Part shown: one piece after another, positions 11,914 through 22,544 of the stretch
Layout of the letters: every line of letters begins with the position of its first letter
How positions within the stretch are numbered: position 1 is the first letter of the stretch
Assembly (NCBI GenBank): GCA_001599755.1
Contig: BCHX01000007.1
Span: 3,410,001 to 3,474,000, forward strand
Length of the DNA stretch: 64,000 nucleotides
Origin: Gliomastix tumulicola
Lineage: Eukaryota > Ascomycota > Sordariomycetes > Hypocreales > Bionectriaceae
Reading direction: 5' to 3'
Notes under the pieces: model-generated
The model's input: only the letters and a program-made list of their open reading frames with translations
Database searches by the model: none
Told to the model about the DNA's origin: nothing
Program-made: the position numbers and the translations under genes

Positions 11914-13948
11914 ATGCCAGAGACACAAGATTCGGGGCGCAAGACTCAGTCCACTGCGTCCGCGACGAAGGCCACTCGCAGGAGCGCGCCGAAAACGCGC
12001 CAGGGATGCTCGCGGTGCAAGACGAGACGGGTCAGTCAGGCAGACCAGACGCTGATAGTGCGATGCGCGCCTCTAACCCGAGCAGATCAGGTGTGATGAG
12101 ACACGGCCATCGTGCAAGAACTGTGTGAGGATTAGCTGCTCGTGTCCTGGTTATACGCAGCATTTGCGGTGGTCGACCAAGTACGAGCGAGCGAGCGTCG
12201 CCTCAGCACCGGTCTCCGAGGCCCATTCTACGACTGTATTCGCTTCTTCCCAATCTCAGTCGGCCGATGTAGGCTCAGATGTGGTGTCAGATGCCCCGGC
12301 AGGCAGAAGTAGGATGGATGCTCATGGGACGGACGCCCATGGGACGGATCGACATAATTTGCACTCGCTAGTCGATGTCCCAACCATGCTCGTAGAGTAT
12401 TGGTTCCGCCGCGTGTGTCCTATGCGGTCTGTCTTCGACTCCGAAGTCAACTACAATCGACAGATAGCCTCATCGACATGGTCATCTTCCAACACCGTCT
12501 TTCTCGCCATGCAGGCCATGTCAGCGGCTTGTCTCGTCGACAAAATGCCTCACCTCAGCGAGACTCTACTATTGCTAAAGACACAGGCGAGCAGCGCCAT
12601 TACCAAGGCCATATTCATCGTTCAAAGTCTACACGCAGCCTCTGTCACCGCAGATCTGGTTTTTGCAGCTCTGTCCTACGGCACGTCTTTGCACTGGACG
12701 GAGCCTGCCCTCCCGGAGCAACCTTGGCTCAAGTCAGTGAGGGAGCTTCTCTCCCTATGGAAGACCCAACGCCTATCTCCACGAGATGTCTTCCTCCACG
12801 CATACTTCTGTCAGGCTTTGACGTACTGGGAGATGCTGCTTTCAGTCACAGGCCGTGGCTCCATTCCCGCCGAGGTAGAGAAGAAGCGACAGCATTATAA
12901 GGGCAACCTTTGCCGGGCAATGCACCTACCAGAAACCGCCTCCGAAGCAACCACAGCTGCGAGAGAAACGTATCCCAGCCCTGCTCACAGCATATTTGGA
13001 ACACGGCCGAATTCTTGGTGCGGCGTCTCGAGTGAAGTGATTCACATCTTTGGGCAGGTAATGGCATTGTGCTTGGAGGCCTATCACCGACAGAATGATA
13101 CAGGGCCCCCAGGTTTGATGGCTTCTGTCGATGGACTCTGTGATATATCGGTAGCACGCGACTTACAGAGGGAGCTCCAGGCTATGGACTTTGTCAGTCT
13201 TTGCTCCAAAGAGGAGTCGGAGGGATTCATTGTCCAGACGAGGGATGACAAAACACCCCTCTCTCACCTGTTGCTGACAGCCGAGGCGTATCGGCTTGCG
13301 TCTCTGCTTCAGCTGCGGTTGGCCTTTCGTCACCTAGAAGAGACGCCATGTCACTCCGATAGAACGCCTGTATCGGAAAGAGAGCCGAGAGCTGGTAGTG
13401 GAAAGAGTTCACGCCTGTCCACAGGCACCACATGCAGCCATTCGATTGTCTCACTGGCAGTACAGCTTGTCCACATTCTGGAACAGATCCCCGTCGAGTC
13501 TGGGTCGAAATCCAGTCATTCCATGCTATTTCTTTCAGCTGCTTCCGGTCTTCGATTCAAGGGGAATTCCGCCCTTGAAGCCGATATGCTCAATTGCGGT
13601 TGCACAGGGAGTTGGTCAAGCAACGACATCAGCTCATTTTTCACCGATGCTATGCCATCGGCTGCATTTCCATGGTCTCAGCTCGATTCCTCTAGCCTTA
13701 CTACCTCAGACCCGGACTTCCCAGCTCAGTACGCCAATAGGGTGAGCGACGAGGTATCCAGGGCAAGAGATGTCGTCTGGACACGGCTTACAGGTCTCAG
13801 ACGAGCACTGCCGCAGGGGACAAGTGACGACACCCTCCAACTCGTCCACGCTCTATGGTCGGACTACGACAGACAAGAGTCTGCTTCTTCTGAAGTGTAC
13901 TGGATGGGTGTCATGACGAGGACGGGGTCGACGTTGATGCTGTGGTAA
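11914..13948 (+). CDS. Zn2Cys6 fungal-type transcription factor
   Basis: Two exons: 11914-12030 and 12086-13948 (659 aa). The zinc cluster starts at Cys32: CSRCKTRR / IRCDETRPSCKNC, then CSC, spaced as in Gal4-type DNA-binding domains. The 55-nt intron (GTCAGT donor, CTAACC branch) falls inside the cluster, a common intron position in this family. The long C-terminal part (VPTMLVEYWFRRVCPMRSVFD onward) resembles the fungal-specific activation/regulatory region found in nuclear regulators. It follows the oxygenase gene by about 330 bases on the same strand, so local regulation is possible but unproven. A five-codon tandem duplication (DAHGT twice) lies just before the regulatory region. Target genes are unknown. 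Confidence 0.88.
12317..12346 (+). repeat. 15-nt in-frame tandem duplication in the regulator
   Basis: Two adjacent 15-base units encode DAHGT-DAHGT and differ by two silent changes; a third partial unit begins after them. A small coding-length polymorphism site is likely. Confidence 0.8.
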
Positions 13949-14580
13949 TGGGCGAAGATTGGACATGGAGCTTTTAGAACTCGCGTCGGTCATACTATAT
14001 CAAGTGTGTAGACCAAGACACTAAACAATGATGACAGAAGAGGCGGCTTAGTCCACCCATCTTTCCATGAATGTCACCCAACATCATGGCACCTGCAAGA
14101 TGCTGCTTGCTGTCTGTGGATGGGCGGGTACCTGAGTATTGATGCGACGTTATGAGGTGGGTTTCGCAGGGTCCATCTTTGCCCTTGTAACGGACGTAGC
14201 TCCGGATAGACGCGCCATCAGATTCGGCACAGCATGGAATGGAGCTCTGAGATTTGCAGCTGCGAGGGAGACACGGAGTCCGGGCGAGTGACATCCACCG
14301 TCACAGGACGAGGCACTATCACGACCGCCAGGCACAGCTCCTACATCACGACAACCACAACCACAAGCAGTCACTGGTTGTGCTTCCCCCAGCAACAGCA
14401 AGCCCTGCCTGAGAAGAAACGAAGTCCGTCACTCCGTCGAAGTGGGATCACTGGATGCCACGGCGCGCGGACCTGCTGGAGATGGCGTGGGATGGCGCCG
14501 GGATCCTTTGGTGGCCCGAGGCTCCACGTGATTGGTTCCATAGCGCCTTGCGCTGAACCAAGATGGCGGCTAACTGACAA

Positions 14581-14602
14581 AGCACAGGGCAAGCACAGGG
14601 CA
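14581..14602. repeat. 11-bp tandem repeat, two copies
   Basis: The unit AGCACAGGGCA is present twice head to tail, with a partial third copy beginning AGCAGG. Confidence 0.85.
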
Positions 14603-14747
14603 AGCAGGCGCTGCGAACGTGCTAATCACTACTAAAGCCTTCCCAGGGCTGCCTAAGCTCGCTGTGCTCAAGGGCCTCACCTGTAGCCGACCCTGTAATA
14701 ATGGACCCCCACCCCCCGCAGGGGACGCTAATCCATGTCAGTGCAGC

Positions 14748-14773
14748 AGGTACCTCACCGAGGTGCAGTACCT
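14748..14773. repeat. Nested inverted repeats around GGTACC
   Basis: AGGTAC at 14748-14753 pairs with GTACCT at 14768-14773. Inside it ACCTC (14752-14756) pairs with GAGGT (14760-14764) across a 3-base loop. Another AGGTACC lies about 40 bases downstream. It could be a protein-binding palindrome or a chance cluster. Confidence 0.5.
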
Positions 14774-15001
14774 CGTCTTTTCGTGACTTAAACAGGTAAA
14801 TATCAGGTACCCCGCTACCTACACGTCAATCCATCTGCGCCCGGGAAAAAACAAACAACCCAATTTCTGCTGGTCTCGTGGCCCAGCCCGCTTTTGCTTC
14901 ACCATCTCTCTGCATCGTGCCGTTGCTTGGCATACCGTAATATTAGTAGCTACAGGCTATTACCTACGCAGTCCTAACGAAGCGCCAGCACCAGCCTCCC
15001 T

Positions 15002-15025
15002 CAGCTCCTCAGCTCCTCAGCTCGT
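15002..15025. repeat. 8-bp tandem repeat
   Basis: CAGCTCCT twice followed by CAGCTCGT, in the probable 5' leader of the downstream gene. Confidence 0.8.
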
Positions 15026-15582
15026 CCGTGGCCTCGATCCTCCCCCGTCGCTGCCATTGCCATCATCGCCATCGACCGCGACGCGACGACGCCGGATCCC
15101 TCCAGTGCATCCAGCACTTTTCGCCGTCGCTTCCCACCGGGTGTCGTTCCTCCAAACCCTGTGGACCTCGAACAGATCGGCATCCCTTCCGTTGGCTTCC
15201 TTGCTACGGTTCGAGCACGGCCGACACTCTACTACCATCGAGCACCTAGTAGTTGCTATCCGGGCCTTGCCCTCCAGCATCGGGGATTCGACGACGGCAT
15301 TTCCCTTTCACGATCTCGACTCTCTCCTCCACCGAACAGGGTGTTTGTGGCACGCCATCCGAGCGGCGCCACACGTTTCGGCGAGCACCACGCGTCCGAC
15401 GCACCATCGAATACGAGTCCTACTTGAACCCCAGCATCTCTGCGGCCAGCCACTGTACTGTACGACCGGTCATCCGAGACCCCCATAAGACACGGGAAGC
15501 CCCCATCACCAGATGACATAGTACGACCCAACCGGCCTTTTTGCGGACTCGGGAGAGCGTTCTCTGTTTTTCTTCCATAGCC

Positions 15583-16924
15583 ATGTCCGAGGACGACATC
15601 GACGGCATGGGTGCCGACGGAGCCGCGGCCAGGCTGGATCGCGACAGGCGGGCGCCGCGCTTCAGCTGGACGCCCGCGTACGAGGCCACCTTCTTCCGGA
15701 GCCTGTGCGAGAGCGTGTCCCGGGGCCTCCGCGAGAACAACAGCTTCAAGTCCGAGGCGTGGGAGCGCGCGGCCGCCGCGCTGCAGGCCACGCACGGCGC
15801 CTTCCCGACGAAGAGCCATCTCATTAACAAGAGCGACAACGCCAGGAAGCGGTTCCGTCTGTGGAGGGGCCTGCGGGAGGACCCGGAGTTTCTGTACAAC
15901 CAGGTCGCGAAGACGGTGACGGCCACGGAGGACGCGTGGCGGGCACACATAGAGGTAAGCGCAAGAAGCCAAGAAGCTGGAAGGGGAAGTTTTTTTTGCC
16001 AGCAACAGCGTTGGCTAACGGGCTGTTACCCCAACATAGAGAGAACCGCTATCAAGAGCCCTGCGAGGCAGGCCGTTCGAGCACGAAGACTACATGGAGA
16101 TCCTGTACCCGGACGTGATCGGCTCCGGCGGCGCGCCCAAGAGGATCATGCGGCCGAGAAGACAGACCGACGGCGCCGCCCCCGTGGACGACGGGCCCCC
16201 GCCGGGCACCAACGTCATCAATCTCCAGAATGCCCAGGCAGCCGCCGTTGATGGGACGACGGTAACCACGAGAGCACTGCTCAGCCAGACGCCGAGCTCG
16301 AACGGCTCGATCCCGCCGCAGCAGACCGTTGGGAAAGGCGCAGCATTGGTGGCCAGCGCAACCGCGCTGACACCGCCCGAAGACACGCTCACGCAGGCGC
16401 AGGGGCGCAAACGCAGGCAGCAAGGACAGGCCGCGGCATCGTTGACGTCTGTGCCTAACGGACACTCGCTGATGGATTCCGTCGCATCGCCTCCGATCGC
16501 GCCCGCCGCGCCGTCAAGCCGTGAAACGAATTCGCCCTCTAAGAGGCGGCGCACGTCGCAGAACCCAGCGAGCTTCTCCTTCATGGCGCCTCCCGGGGCG
16601 AACGCGTCCAGTCAGACGCAGACGCAGTCCCAGCTAACGGGCGAGCCGACGACGGTCGCGGGCCTGCTGCAGCTGCCGCTCCTGGAAGAAGTGCTCCAGG
16701 CGCTCAAGGCGAGAGCCGCGCCGCCTCGGTGGCGCGAGCAGGCGCTGGACATATTCTTCCAGGAGTTTTCGAACGAGGAGCTGGACCTGCAGGTGAAGAT
16801 CTCCGAGAACGTTCTCAGCAACAACGAGAACAAGGCCATGGTGTTCTGCAAGATGCCGCCACACGTCAGGCAGCACTGGGTCGGCAAGTTCAGGGAGATG
16901 CACCAGCTCAACAAGACTTCCTAG
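15583..16924 (+). CDS. Myb/SANT-like DNA-binding domain protein
   Basis: Two exons: 15583-15954 and 16040-16924 (418 aa); the 85-nt intron has a GTAAGC donor. Residues about 25-120 form a Myb/SANT-like module: RFSWTPAYEATFFRSLCE, FKSEAWERAAAALQATHG, KSHLINKSDNARKRFRLWRGL, matching the domain also found next to PIF/Harbinger-type transposase genes. The middle is low-complexity (Pro, Ala, Gln, Ser) with a basic SKRRR stretch likely to be a nuclear signal. The last 90 residues (LPLLEEVLQALKAR and LDIFFQEFSNEELDLQ) look helical and may be a second interaction domain. Nothing else of a transposon is seen nearby, so it is probably a domesticated or host regulator. Function unknown. Confidence 0.8.
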
Positions 16925-18062
16925 GGGCGATCTCGACGCCATCCGGGTGTACATTGGGAGGGGGGGCAAATGGAATGACTTATTTACGATGAGGGCGTTG
17001 GGGGCCAGCGATCAGACACGGCGATGATCGCACACCAGGGGCAGGATATAGAAGCAGGAGAAAGACAGCGGAGAGGAGACCAGGAATGATACCCAATGGG
17101 CCAAGGCGTTTTCAAGGGGGGCTCATGATGGTACTGTCATGGATAAGGAGGTGCCGCAGACCTTTTTGTCGTTGTTCGTTTTTCGTTTTGCTTTGCCTTT
17201 TTTGTCTCGCTCAGCTTTGTTTTCGATTGACTTTTTTGGCGGAGGCAGTTGTCATGTACTTTTATTACGGCGAAGGGGGTGGGTTGTTGGCAAGCAGGTA
17301 ATGTGAGTTGTTGGTGTTAGGCGGGGGAGCACTCTATATAGTAGCAGGCAGTACGTACAGCCACTGGTACCTTTGGGGCCTTAATGAAGATACGACTTTA
17401 TTAACAGCACTCACGACATATATGGATTCCAAATAAAACCGGTTGACATTGCATATGGATAATGCAACCCTGCCATGCATGAGGTGAATGCATCGATCAC
17501 TTTTCGTCGCCTCGATATAGGGTAGCCGTTGAACTCTTGGAGAGAGAACGGGTTCGTGGATCACAACCTCGGTAATGGCATCGCGTCGACGTACGCGCCG
17601 CATCTCTCCCAGCTCGATGAAGGGCTGCAAATCTCCCGAGATAGGGATTTCGGGTCGACGCGATCCTAAAGCTGCCGATTCCCTCCACGCCGCGTGCCTG
17701 AAAAGCTCCAGCAGCTGGCAGTTCCTGTTCGCCGATCAGGGATTCAAGCATCGAGAATCACAAGCTGCAGTGGGCTCAGTGGGGCTTCCACTACGTCACT
17801 CGCTGCAGGAGCTTTTGCTCCTCTGACCGGATTGACCAAGTGACGTGCGTCACACCACTTTGTATCGTTAGCTCCTCATTTCCCTGACTCTCCTCCTCTT
17901 CTCCCCATCACACGACTGGCCCAGCTCTGTTCTTCATCATCGCTCGTACCTGAATCCATCATCACATCTCTCCTCGCTTCTTCAGCTCGTCCGAGGAAGC
18001 TCAATTCGTACTCAGCACCATCCATATCGCCCGCCCACCTTTACCCCCCTCAACCCGCAAAC
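16925..18062. other. Intergenic, promoter and 5' leader of OM14
   Basis: About 1.1 kb. The first 400 bases are T-rich on the plus strand and look like 3' UTR of the Myb/SANT-like gene. The pyrimidine-rich stretch from about 17880 to 18060 looks like a fungal 5' UTR leading into OM14. Short open frames around 17334-17826 on both strands have no coding character. Confidence 0.5.
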
Positions 18063-18657
18063 AGTGAGTCGCACAAACTCCCTACCTACTTACCTACTAG
18101 CTCAAGCATCATTTCGACGGCAAAACTGACTCCCCCTCCTAACAGTGTCCTACGCCGACGCCGCTGCCTCTGGCCCCAAGCAGACCCCCGAGGAGGCTGC
18201 CGCCCCCCAGCCGCCGGAGATCATCAGCACCGAGAGCGCCTCGACGGCCTCGCTGATCGACGTGGACGCGCCCAGCGTGCACACGGTGCCCTCCGACTTC
18301 CTCGAGCAGGAGATCCAGACCGAGACCCAGGCCGCCCGCATCGAGCGCGAGGACGCCTCCAAGAAGGCCAAGGCCAAGGCCGCCGCCGAGCGCGCCAAGG
18401 GCAAAGGCAAAGAGGCCGACAACTGGATCATCGCCCAGTTCTCGCGCCTGTCCGACGGCAGCGTCGGCGCGCTAGCCCTGGCCAACGTCGCGGGTGTCGT
18501 CGGTCTGAGCGCCTTCCTCGGCTACAAGGCCTGGGGTCTGTATGACCACGGCCGTCTGTCGTGGGAGAAGGTCGGGCTGGGTGTTGGTATTCTTGCTGGC
18601 GTGGGTGCCGTCGAGACCGTCCTCGGACGGTACCTTGCCAAGGCGAAGAAGGACTAA
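18063..18657 (+). CDS. OM14: Mitochondrial outer membrane protein OM14-like; start codon split by an intron
   Basis: The coding sequence joins base 18063 (A) to 18146-18657 (TG TCC...), 170 aa. The 82-nt intron 18064-18145 has a perfect GTGAGT donor and a CCTAACAG 3' end and interrupts the ATG after its first base. Without splicing there is only GTG at that site. The protein starts MSYADAAA, has an acidic N half (PSDFLEQEIQTETQAA), a Lys/Ala-rich stretch, then two or three C-terminal membrane spans (VGALALANVAGVVGLSAFLG; VGLGVGILAGVGAVETVLG). This matches fungal OM14-type proteins, which in yeast act as outer-membrane receptors for ribosome-nascent chain complexes. OM14 assignment is by overall layout and the C-terminal region. 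Convergent with MIA40. Confidence 0.8.
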
Positions 18658-19171
18658 ACACAGCCAGTCTTCGACATCACTACTACTAGCTCCCGCAACC
18701 AGTCTTGAGGAGACGACTCTACTTTATGTCCCTGGTAGCCCGAGGGCGAAGAGCGGTGCTTACCATGGGATACCCTGTTTTTTTTTCTTCCATCATCCAT
18801 CATCTTCGGCGTCGGGGGTTTTCTAGGTTACGCAGGGAGGGTGTTTCTCTGGGAAAGATCTCCCTTCTTTTTTGTGTGTTTGATACCGCATCCGTGTCTA
18901 CTGTGTCGTGGCTTGCATATCGCTACTCTTGAGGTACAATACAAAGTGTAATCATCAAATATTTCGAAGGTTGGGGATTGTGTCTTGCGCGCGTAGGCGT
19001 ATATGTACAAAAGGGATCCGTGAGCCGTCTATTTTATCCTGGAGCCGTGAATGCTGCTGTTGTACAGACCTGCTGGTGTCTTCCACCGCAGGTCGCTTTG
19101 GGACTAGAGTACATGTGTCCGTGGGTGTGGCGTGTCTCAAGGACATCCGTTATTACATCGTGCGTGTTGTT
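18658..19171. other. Convergent intergenic region
   Basis: 3' UTRs of OM14 (plus) and MIA40 (minus) meet here. A T-rich tract lies near 18779-18800. No gene seen. Confidence 0.5.
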
Positions 19172-20193
19172 TTATTCCTTCTTCTCCTCCTGCTTGGGCT
19201 CTTCCTTTGCCTCCGGGCTGGCGTCCTTCACGTCGGCTGCGGGAGCCGGGACATCAGCATCGGCAGGCTTGGCGTCGGTGACCGCTGTGGCGTCGTGGCT
19301 GGCGGGCACGGCGTCCTGAACCTTCTGGCTGGAGAGGTTCTCCGGTACTGCTTGCTGCTCGGCGAGGGGTGCCTCGGCCTGGTCCTCCTGGAGGGCAGCC
19401 TCCTCCTCAGCGAGCTCGGCGCCGTAGATCTCGGGGTACTGACGGAAGCACTCCTGCATGCCCCTAGAATTCAATGTTAGTACCTGGAAAAAGAATCGGA
19501 AAACACAGTCAATTGCGCCGACTGTGCATTGCACGAGGTATCGACATACTGGAACTTCTCAATGCAGTCCATGCCCTTCGGCTCCTCAGTCGAGTACACG
19601 AAGCAGCTGAATGCCGTCTTGAACTCCTCGCCGCAGGGACCGTGGGCCATGCCGCCCAGGCACGGGCAGTCCCAGTTGATCTCGCCCGTCTCCGGGTTGA
19701 AGGCGCCCTGCTGGCCAGCCTCCTCCTCCAGCGCCCCAGCGCCCTCCCCTAGGGCACCGACGCCATCCTCTGGCGCACCAGCGTCCTCGTCCACAGCCAC
19801 CGCCTGGCTGGCCTTGTCCGTCGCGGCCTCGGTGGCTGCCTTAGCGTCGGCCGTGTTCGACGCAGCGGCCGGTGCCTCTGCCTTCTTCTCCGTCTTGGTC
19901 TTCTTCTGCTGCACCTGCTTGCGCTTCTCCTCGATCACGGAGTCGACAGTCGGGAGCTCATCGGCGGCAAACGTCGGCGGTGCGGCAACAGTCCGGGAGA
20001 TGGCCTCGTCGGCAAAGACAGGGCTTGTGTTGTAGTAGTAGAGAGCGGCGCCGGCCAGACCCCAGCGCAGGGCAGAGCCCTTCCAGCTCCTCGGGCGATC
20101 GGCAGGGGACGCGGTCGAGGCGAATCGCTTCGTCGGGGCGCGGAGACTCCGGGCAACCGGCCGGGCGGCCGAGCGAATTGCTGTGCGGTACAT
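19172..20193 (-). CDS. MIA40: Mitochondrial intermembrane space import and assembly protein 40
   Basis: Two exons: 20193-19550 and 19463-19172 (311 aa). MIA40 is the disulfide-transferring import receptor of the intermembrane space, re-oxidised by Erv1. Visible parts in order: Arg-rich presequence; membrane anchor (ALRWGLAGAALYYY); Ala/Lys-rich linker; the redox CPC in WDCPCLGGMAHGPCG; then twin CX9C helices, GPC-GEEFKTAFS-C and DC-IEKFQGMQE-C, ending FRQYPEIYG. The 86-nt intron (GTATGT donor, ACTAAC branch) splits the second CX9C after IEKF and restores exact spacing. The C-terminal tail is long, acidic and Ala/Pro-rich, ending in repeated Lys/Glu, as in other filamentous fungi. Divergent from thiamine pyrophosphokinase. 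Confidence 0.95.
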
Positions 20194-20672
20194 GGCTGTG
20201 TGTCGTTTTCCCGCGCAAAGGACAACCTAGGAAAAAGGAGGTGGTGAAGAGAAAGAGAGAGAGCGTGGAGGTTGCAAAAAGTTCGGGACACAGCTCGAAT
20301 TGGTAAGCAGAAATGTCCGATGTCTTCAATCCCGGTTTCCGCGAAAATAGTTTACCCGAGCATATCCCGGGCTAACATCCCGCACTGTGACCCGAAACGC
20401 CGCACGCGCACATTGACGAACCCATGAGGTCAATTTGTGTAGGGGAAACTAACTAACGGGCGGGCGCTGACTTGTACGACCTGGATGAAACAAAGGAAGC
20501 GAGAAATATCTCTGGGATAGCTGTGCACTCCTGTTCTCTTCAAAAGGTCGCTGGAATCCTGTTTCCCGAGTGAGGTAGCATTTCGATCTACATTGCTGTT
20601 CCTCTCTTGATTGACACGCCCATCGATCTGCCTGCCAAAACCACCCCCCCACCATTGATACTCGTTTGCAAT
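20194..20672. promoter_or_regulatory. Divergent promoter of MIA40 and thiamine pyrophosphokinase
   Basis: About 480 bases between the two start codons. No fungal TPP riboswitch core was recognised here by eye. A purine-rich GAGAGA tract near 20250-20270 lies in the MIA40 leader. Confidence 0.5.
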
Positions 20673-21607
20673 ATGGCCGAGGCGGACTTTGAATGGCACC
20701 CGGCGCGGCTGCTCCAGAACCGCGAGGGCAGCCCGGATTTCGTACTGCTCATTCTGAACCAGCCTCTCCGTAACGGGGGCAGTCTCCGCCGTCTTTGGAG
20801 GAACTGTACGTTTGTCACTAGTGAGGTCATGAGGGGATTCGTTGCTCATCCGGATCATAGCTTTATTAAGAATCGCGGTTGATGGCGGCGCAAACCGACT
20901 ACATGAGTTATCATCCTTCCAGGGCAAGTTTGTGAGTCTCCGCCCTTCCCCTCTCTCTCTCTGTCTCTCATGCCTTGCTCCGAATCGCCTGCGCATTGCT
21001 GGCTGGCTGACCCGAGTCATAGTCCAACTTACACGCCATCGTTGGTGACCTGGACTCCCTCCAGCCCTCTGTCCGCGACTTCTACACGTCCCAGCCCGTC
21101 CCGGCCAAGGTGATCCACGACAAGGCGCAGGACTCGACCGACTTCGGCAAGGCCATCAACATCGCGCGCAGTGAGCACCCGGACGGCATCGACATCGTGG
21201 CCCTCGGAGGCATCGGCGGCCGCGTCGACCAGGGCCTCAGCCAGTTGCACCACCTCTACCTCTTCCAGAAAGAGCCGTCGTACGCCAAGGGCCGCATCTA
21301 CCTCTTCTCCGGGTCCAGCCTCACCTTCCTCCTCAAGGCGGGCAGGCACCGCATCCAGGTCCGCGAGGAGGACGGCGAGAGCTTCACGTTCGGGAAGCAC
21401 GTCGGCATCATCCCGCTGCGCGAGGTCAGCCGCATCACCACCAAGGGCCTCGAGTGGGACGTGACGGACTGGGAGACGCAGATGGGCGGGAACCTCAGCA
21501 CGAGCAACCACGTGCTGCCCGAGACGCGGTGGGTGGAGGTGCAGACGACGACGGACGTGCTCTTCACGATAGCGCTGGGGGATCTTGACAATGACGAGGA
21601 CAACTAG
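20673..21607 (+). CDS. THI80: Thiamine pyrophosphokinase
   Basis: Three exons: 20673-20805, 20861-20931, 21023-21607 (262 aa). It transfers pyrophosphate from ATP to thiamine to make TPP. Family motifs in order: LILNQPLRN near the N-terminus; RIAVDGGANRLHEL; IVGDLDSL; AQDSTDFGKAI; ALGGIGGRVDQGLSQLHHLYLF; and the C-terminal lid with GLEWDVTDWETQMGGNLSTSN. The introns are 55 nt (GTACGT) and 91 nt (GTGAGT, CTGAC branch). Other splice choices break the DGGANRL region. Length is about that of yeast and Aspergillus homologues. It ends 162 bases from the convergent BOS1 gene. Confidence 0.94.
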
Positions 21608-21769
21608 GGTAGCGTGAAGCAATCGAGTGACTCAGGGTTCTGTTTTTCTTCTTCTTCTTCCGCCCGTTTTGTGAAAGAAAGTCGTAAAGTGCATGCCTGG
21701 ACGCCTCGCTGACAACGATGCTCGAAATACCCAACGAGAAGAAGTGGCCGTGATCATCCAGAGCACTCA

Positions 21770-22544
21770 CTACCGGAGGTAGTGGATGACAAGCCAGCAG
21801 AAGAGGAAGAAAATAAGAACTCCGGCACCGAATATCCACTTGTCCTCGCGCGCGCGCCGTTCGACCATCCGAATCGTGTCGCCGCTGATGCCCAGGGTAT
21901 TCGCCACGCCGTAGAGGCGCTTCTGCGTCGATTTGAGGGTTTCCCGCTGCTGGCCGAGGTCGCCGAGGACAGCCTGGCCGCGGGCGATGTACTCGTCTAG
22001 GGCGTTGTTCGTGCTAGAGAAGAAGTTCTGCTCGCGGAGGGCGTGGTTCTCCCGGGCATTGTCCCCCGACCCGATGGACAGGTTCTGCTGCTGCTGCTGT
22101 TGTGGTCGATCGACATTGGCGTAGGGGTTTCCCGCATAGGGATTCTCAGGGGTGGCGTTGTATGGTCTGCGCTGGCCGAGGAGTTCGGTGCGATTCGTCT
22201 GGTGCTGGATGCTGTCGCGGGCCTTCTTTAGGGTGTCCAGCTCGGTGCGGAAGGTCGAGAGGTCGGTGCGAAACTTGCGGACGCGCTCCAGAGCTTCCTC
22301 CTGCTTCTTGGGGACGATCTCCTGACGAGCGAGCGCATTGTAGTCGTCGATCGTCTTCGTGAAGGAGGAGAGCGAAGCGGACACGTTGCCGATCTCGGCG
22401 GGAGTCTGCGTCTGCTTGTCGGCGAGGGAGGTGAGCTCGTTGCGGATGGCCTTGCTCTGGCGCAGGGCCGAGTTGTACGAGACGTTCTGGAGTACTGGTC
22501 AGTGGAGGGCGCGTCATGGGGAATTTGGAGGTTCAACAAACCAT
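21770..22544 (-). CDS. BOS1: Golgi/ER SNARE BOS1 (membrin type); first coding exon is only ATG
   Basis: Two exons: 22544-22542 (the ATG alone) and 22486-21770 (239 aa). The 55-nt intron has a GTTTGT donor and a CACTGAC branch; splicing gives MNVSYNSALRQSKAIRNEL, the expected membrin start. BOS1 is a SNARE for ER-to-Golgi vesicle fusion. Visible parts: N-terminal helical domain; a NPYAGNPYANVDRPQ stretch with a run of six Gln; SNARE helix about residues 155-215 (RGQAVLGDLGQQRETLKSTQ, LGISGDTIRMVERR); single C-terminal anchor (WIFGAGVLIFFLFCWLVIHYL). No other in-frame ATG starts the conserved N-terminus. Confidence 0.92.

Larger units (their letters stand above)
13949..15582. other. Intergenic and probable long 5' leader of the Myb/SANT-like gene
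   Basis: No convincing gene. The first part is the 3' flank of the Zn2Cys6 regulator. The CpG-rich half close to 15583 probably contains the promoter and 5' UTR of the downstream gene. Small tandem and inverted repeats are listed separately. Confidence 0.5.

Noticed and set aside
20194..20672. Possible TPP riboswitch next to thiamine pyrophosphokinase
   Set aside because: The conserved CUGAGA and ACCUGA elements in the required order were not found by eye, and THI80 is not a usual target in fungi.
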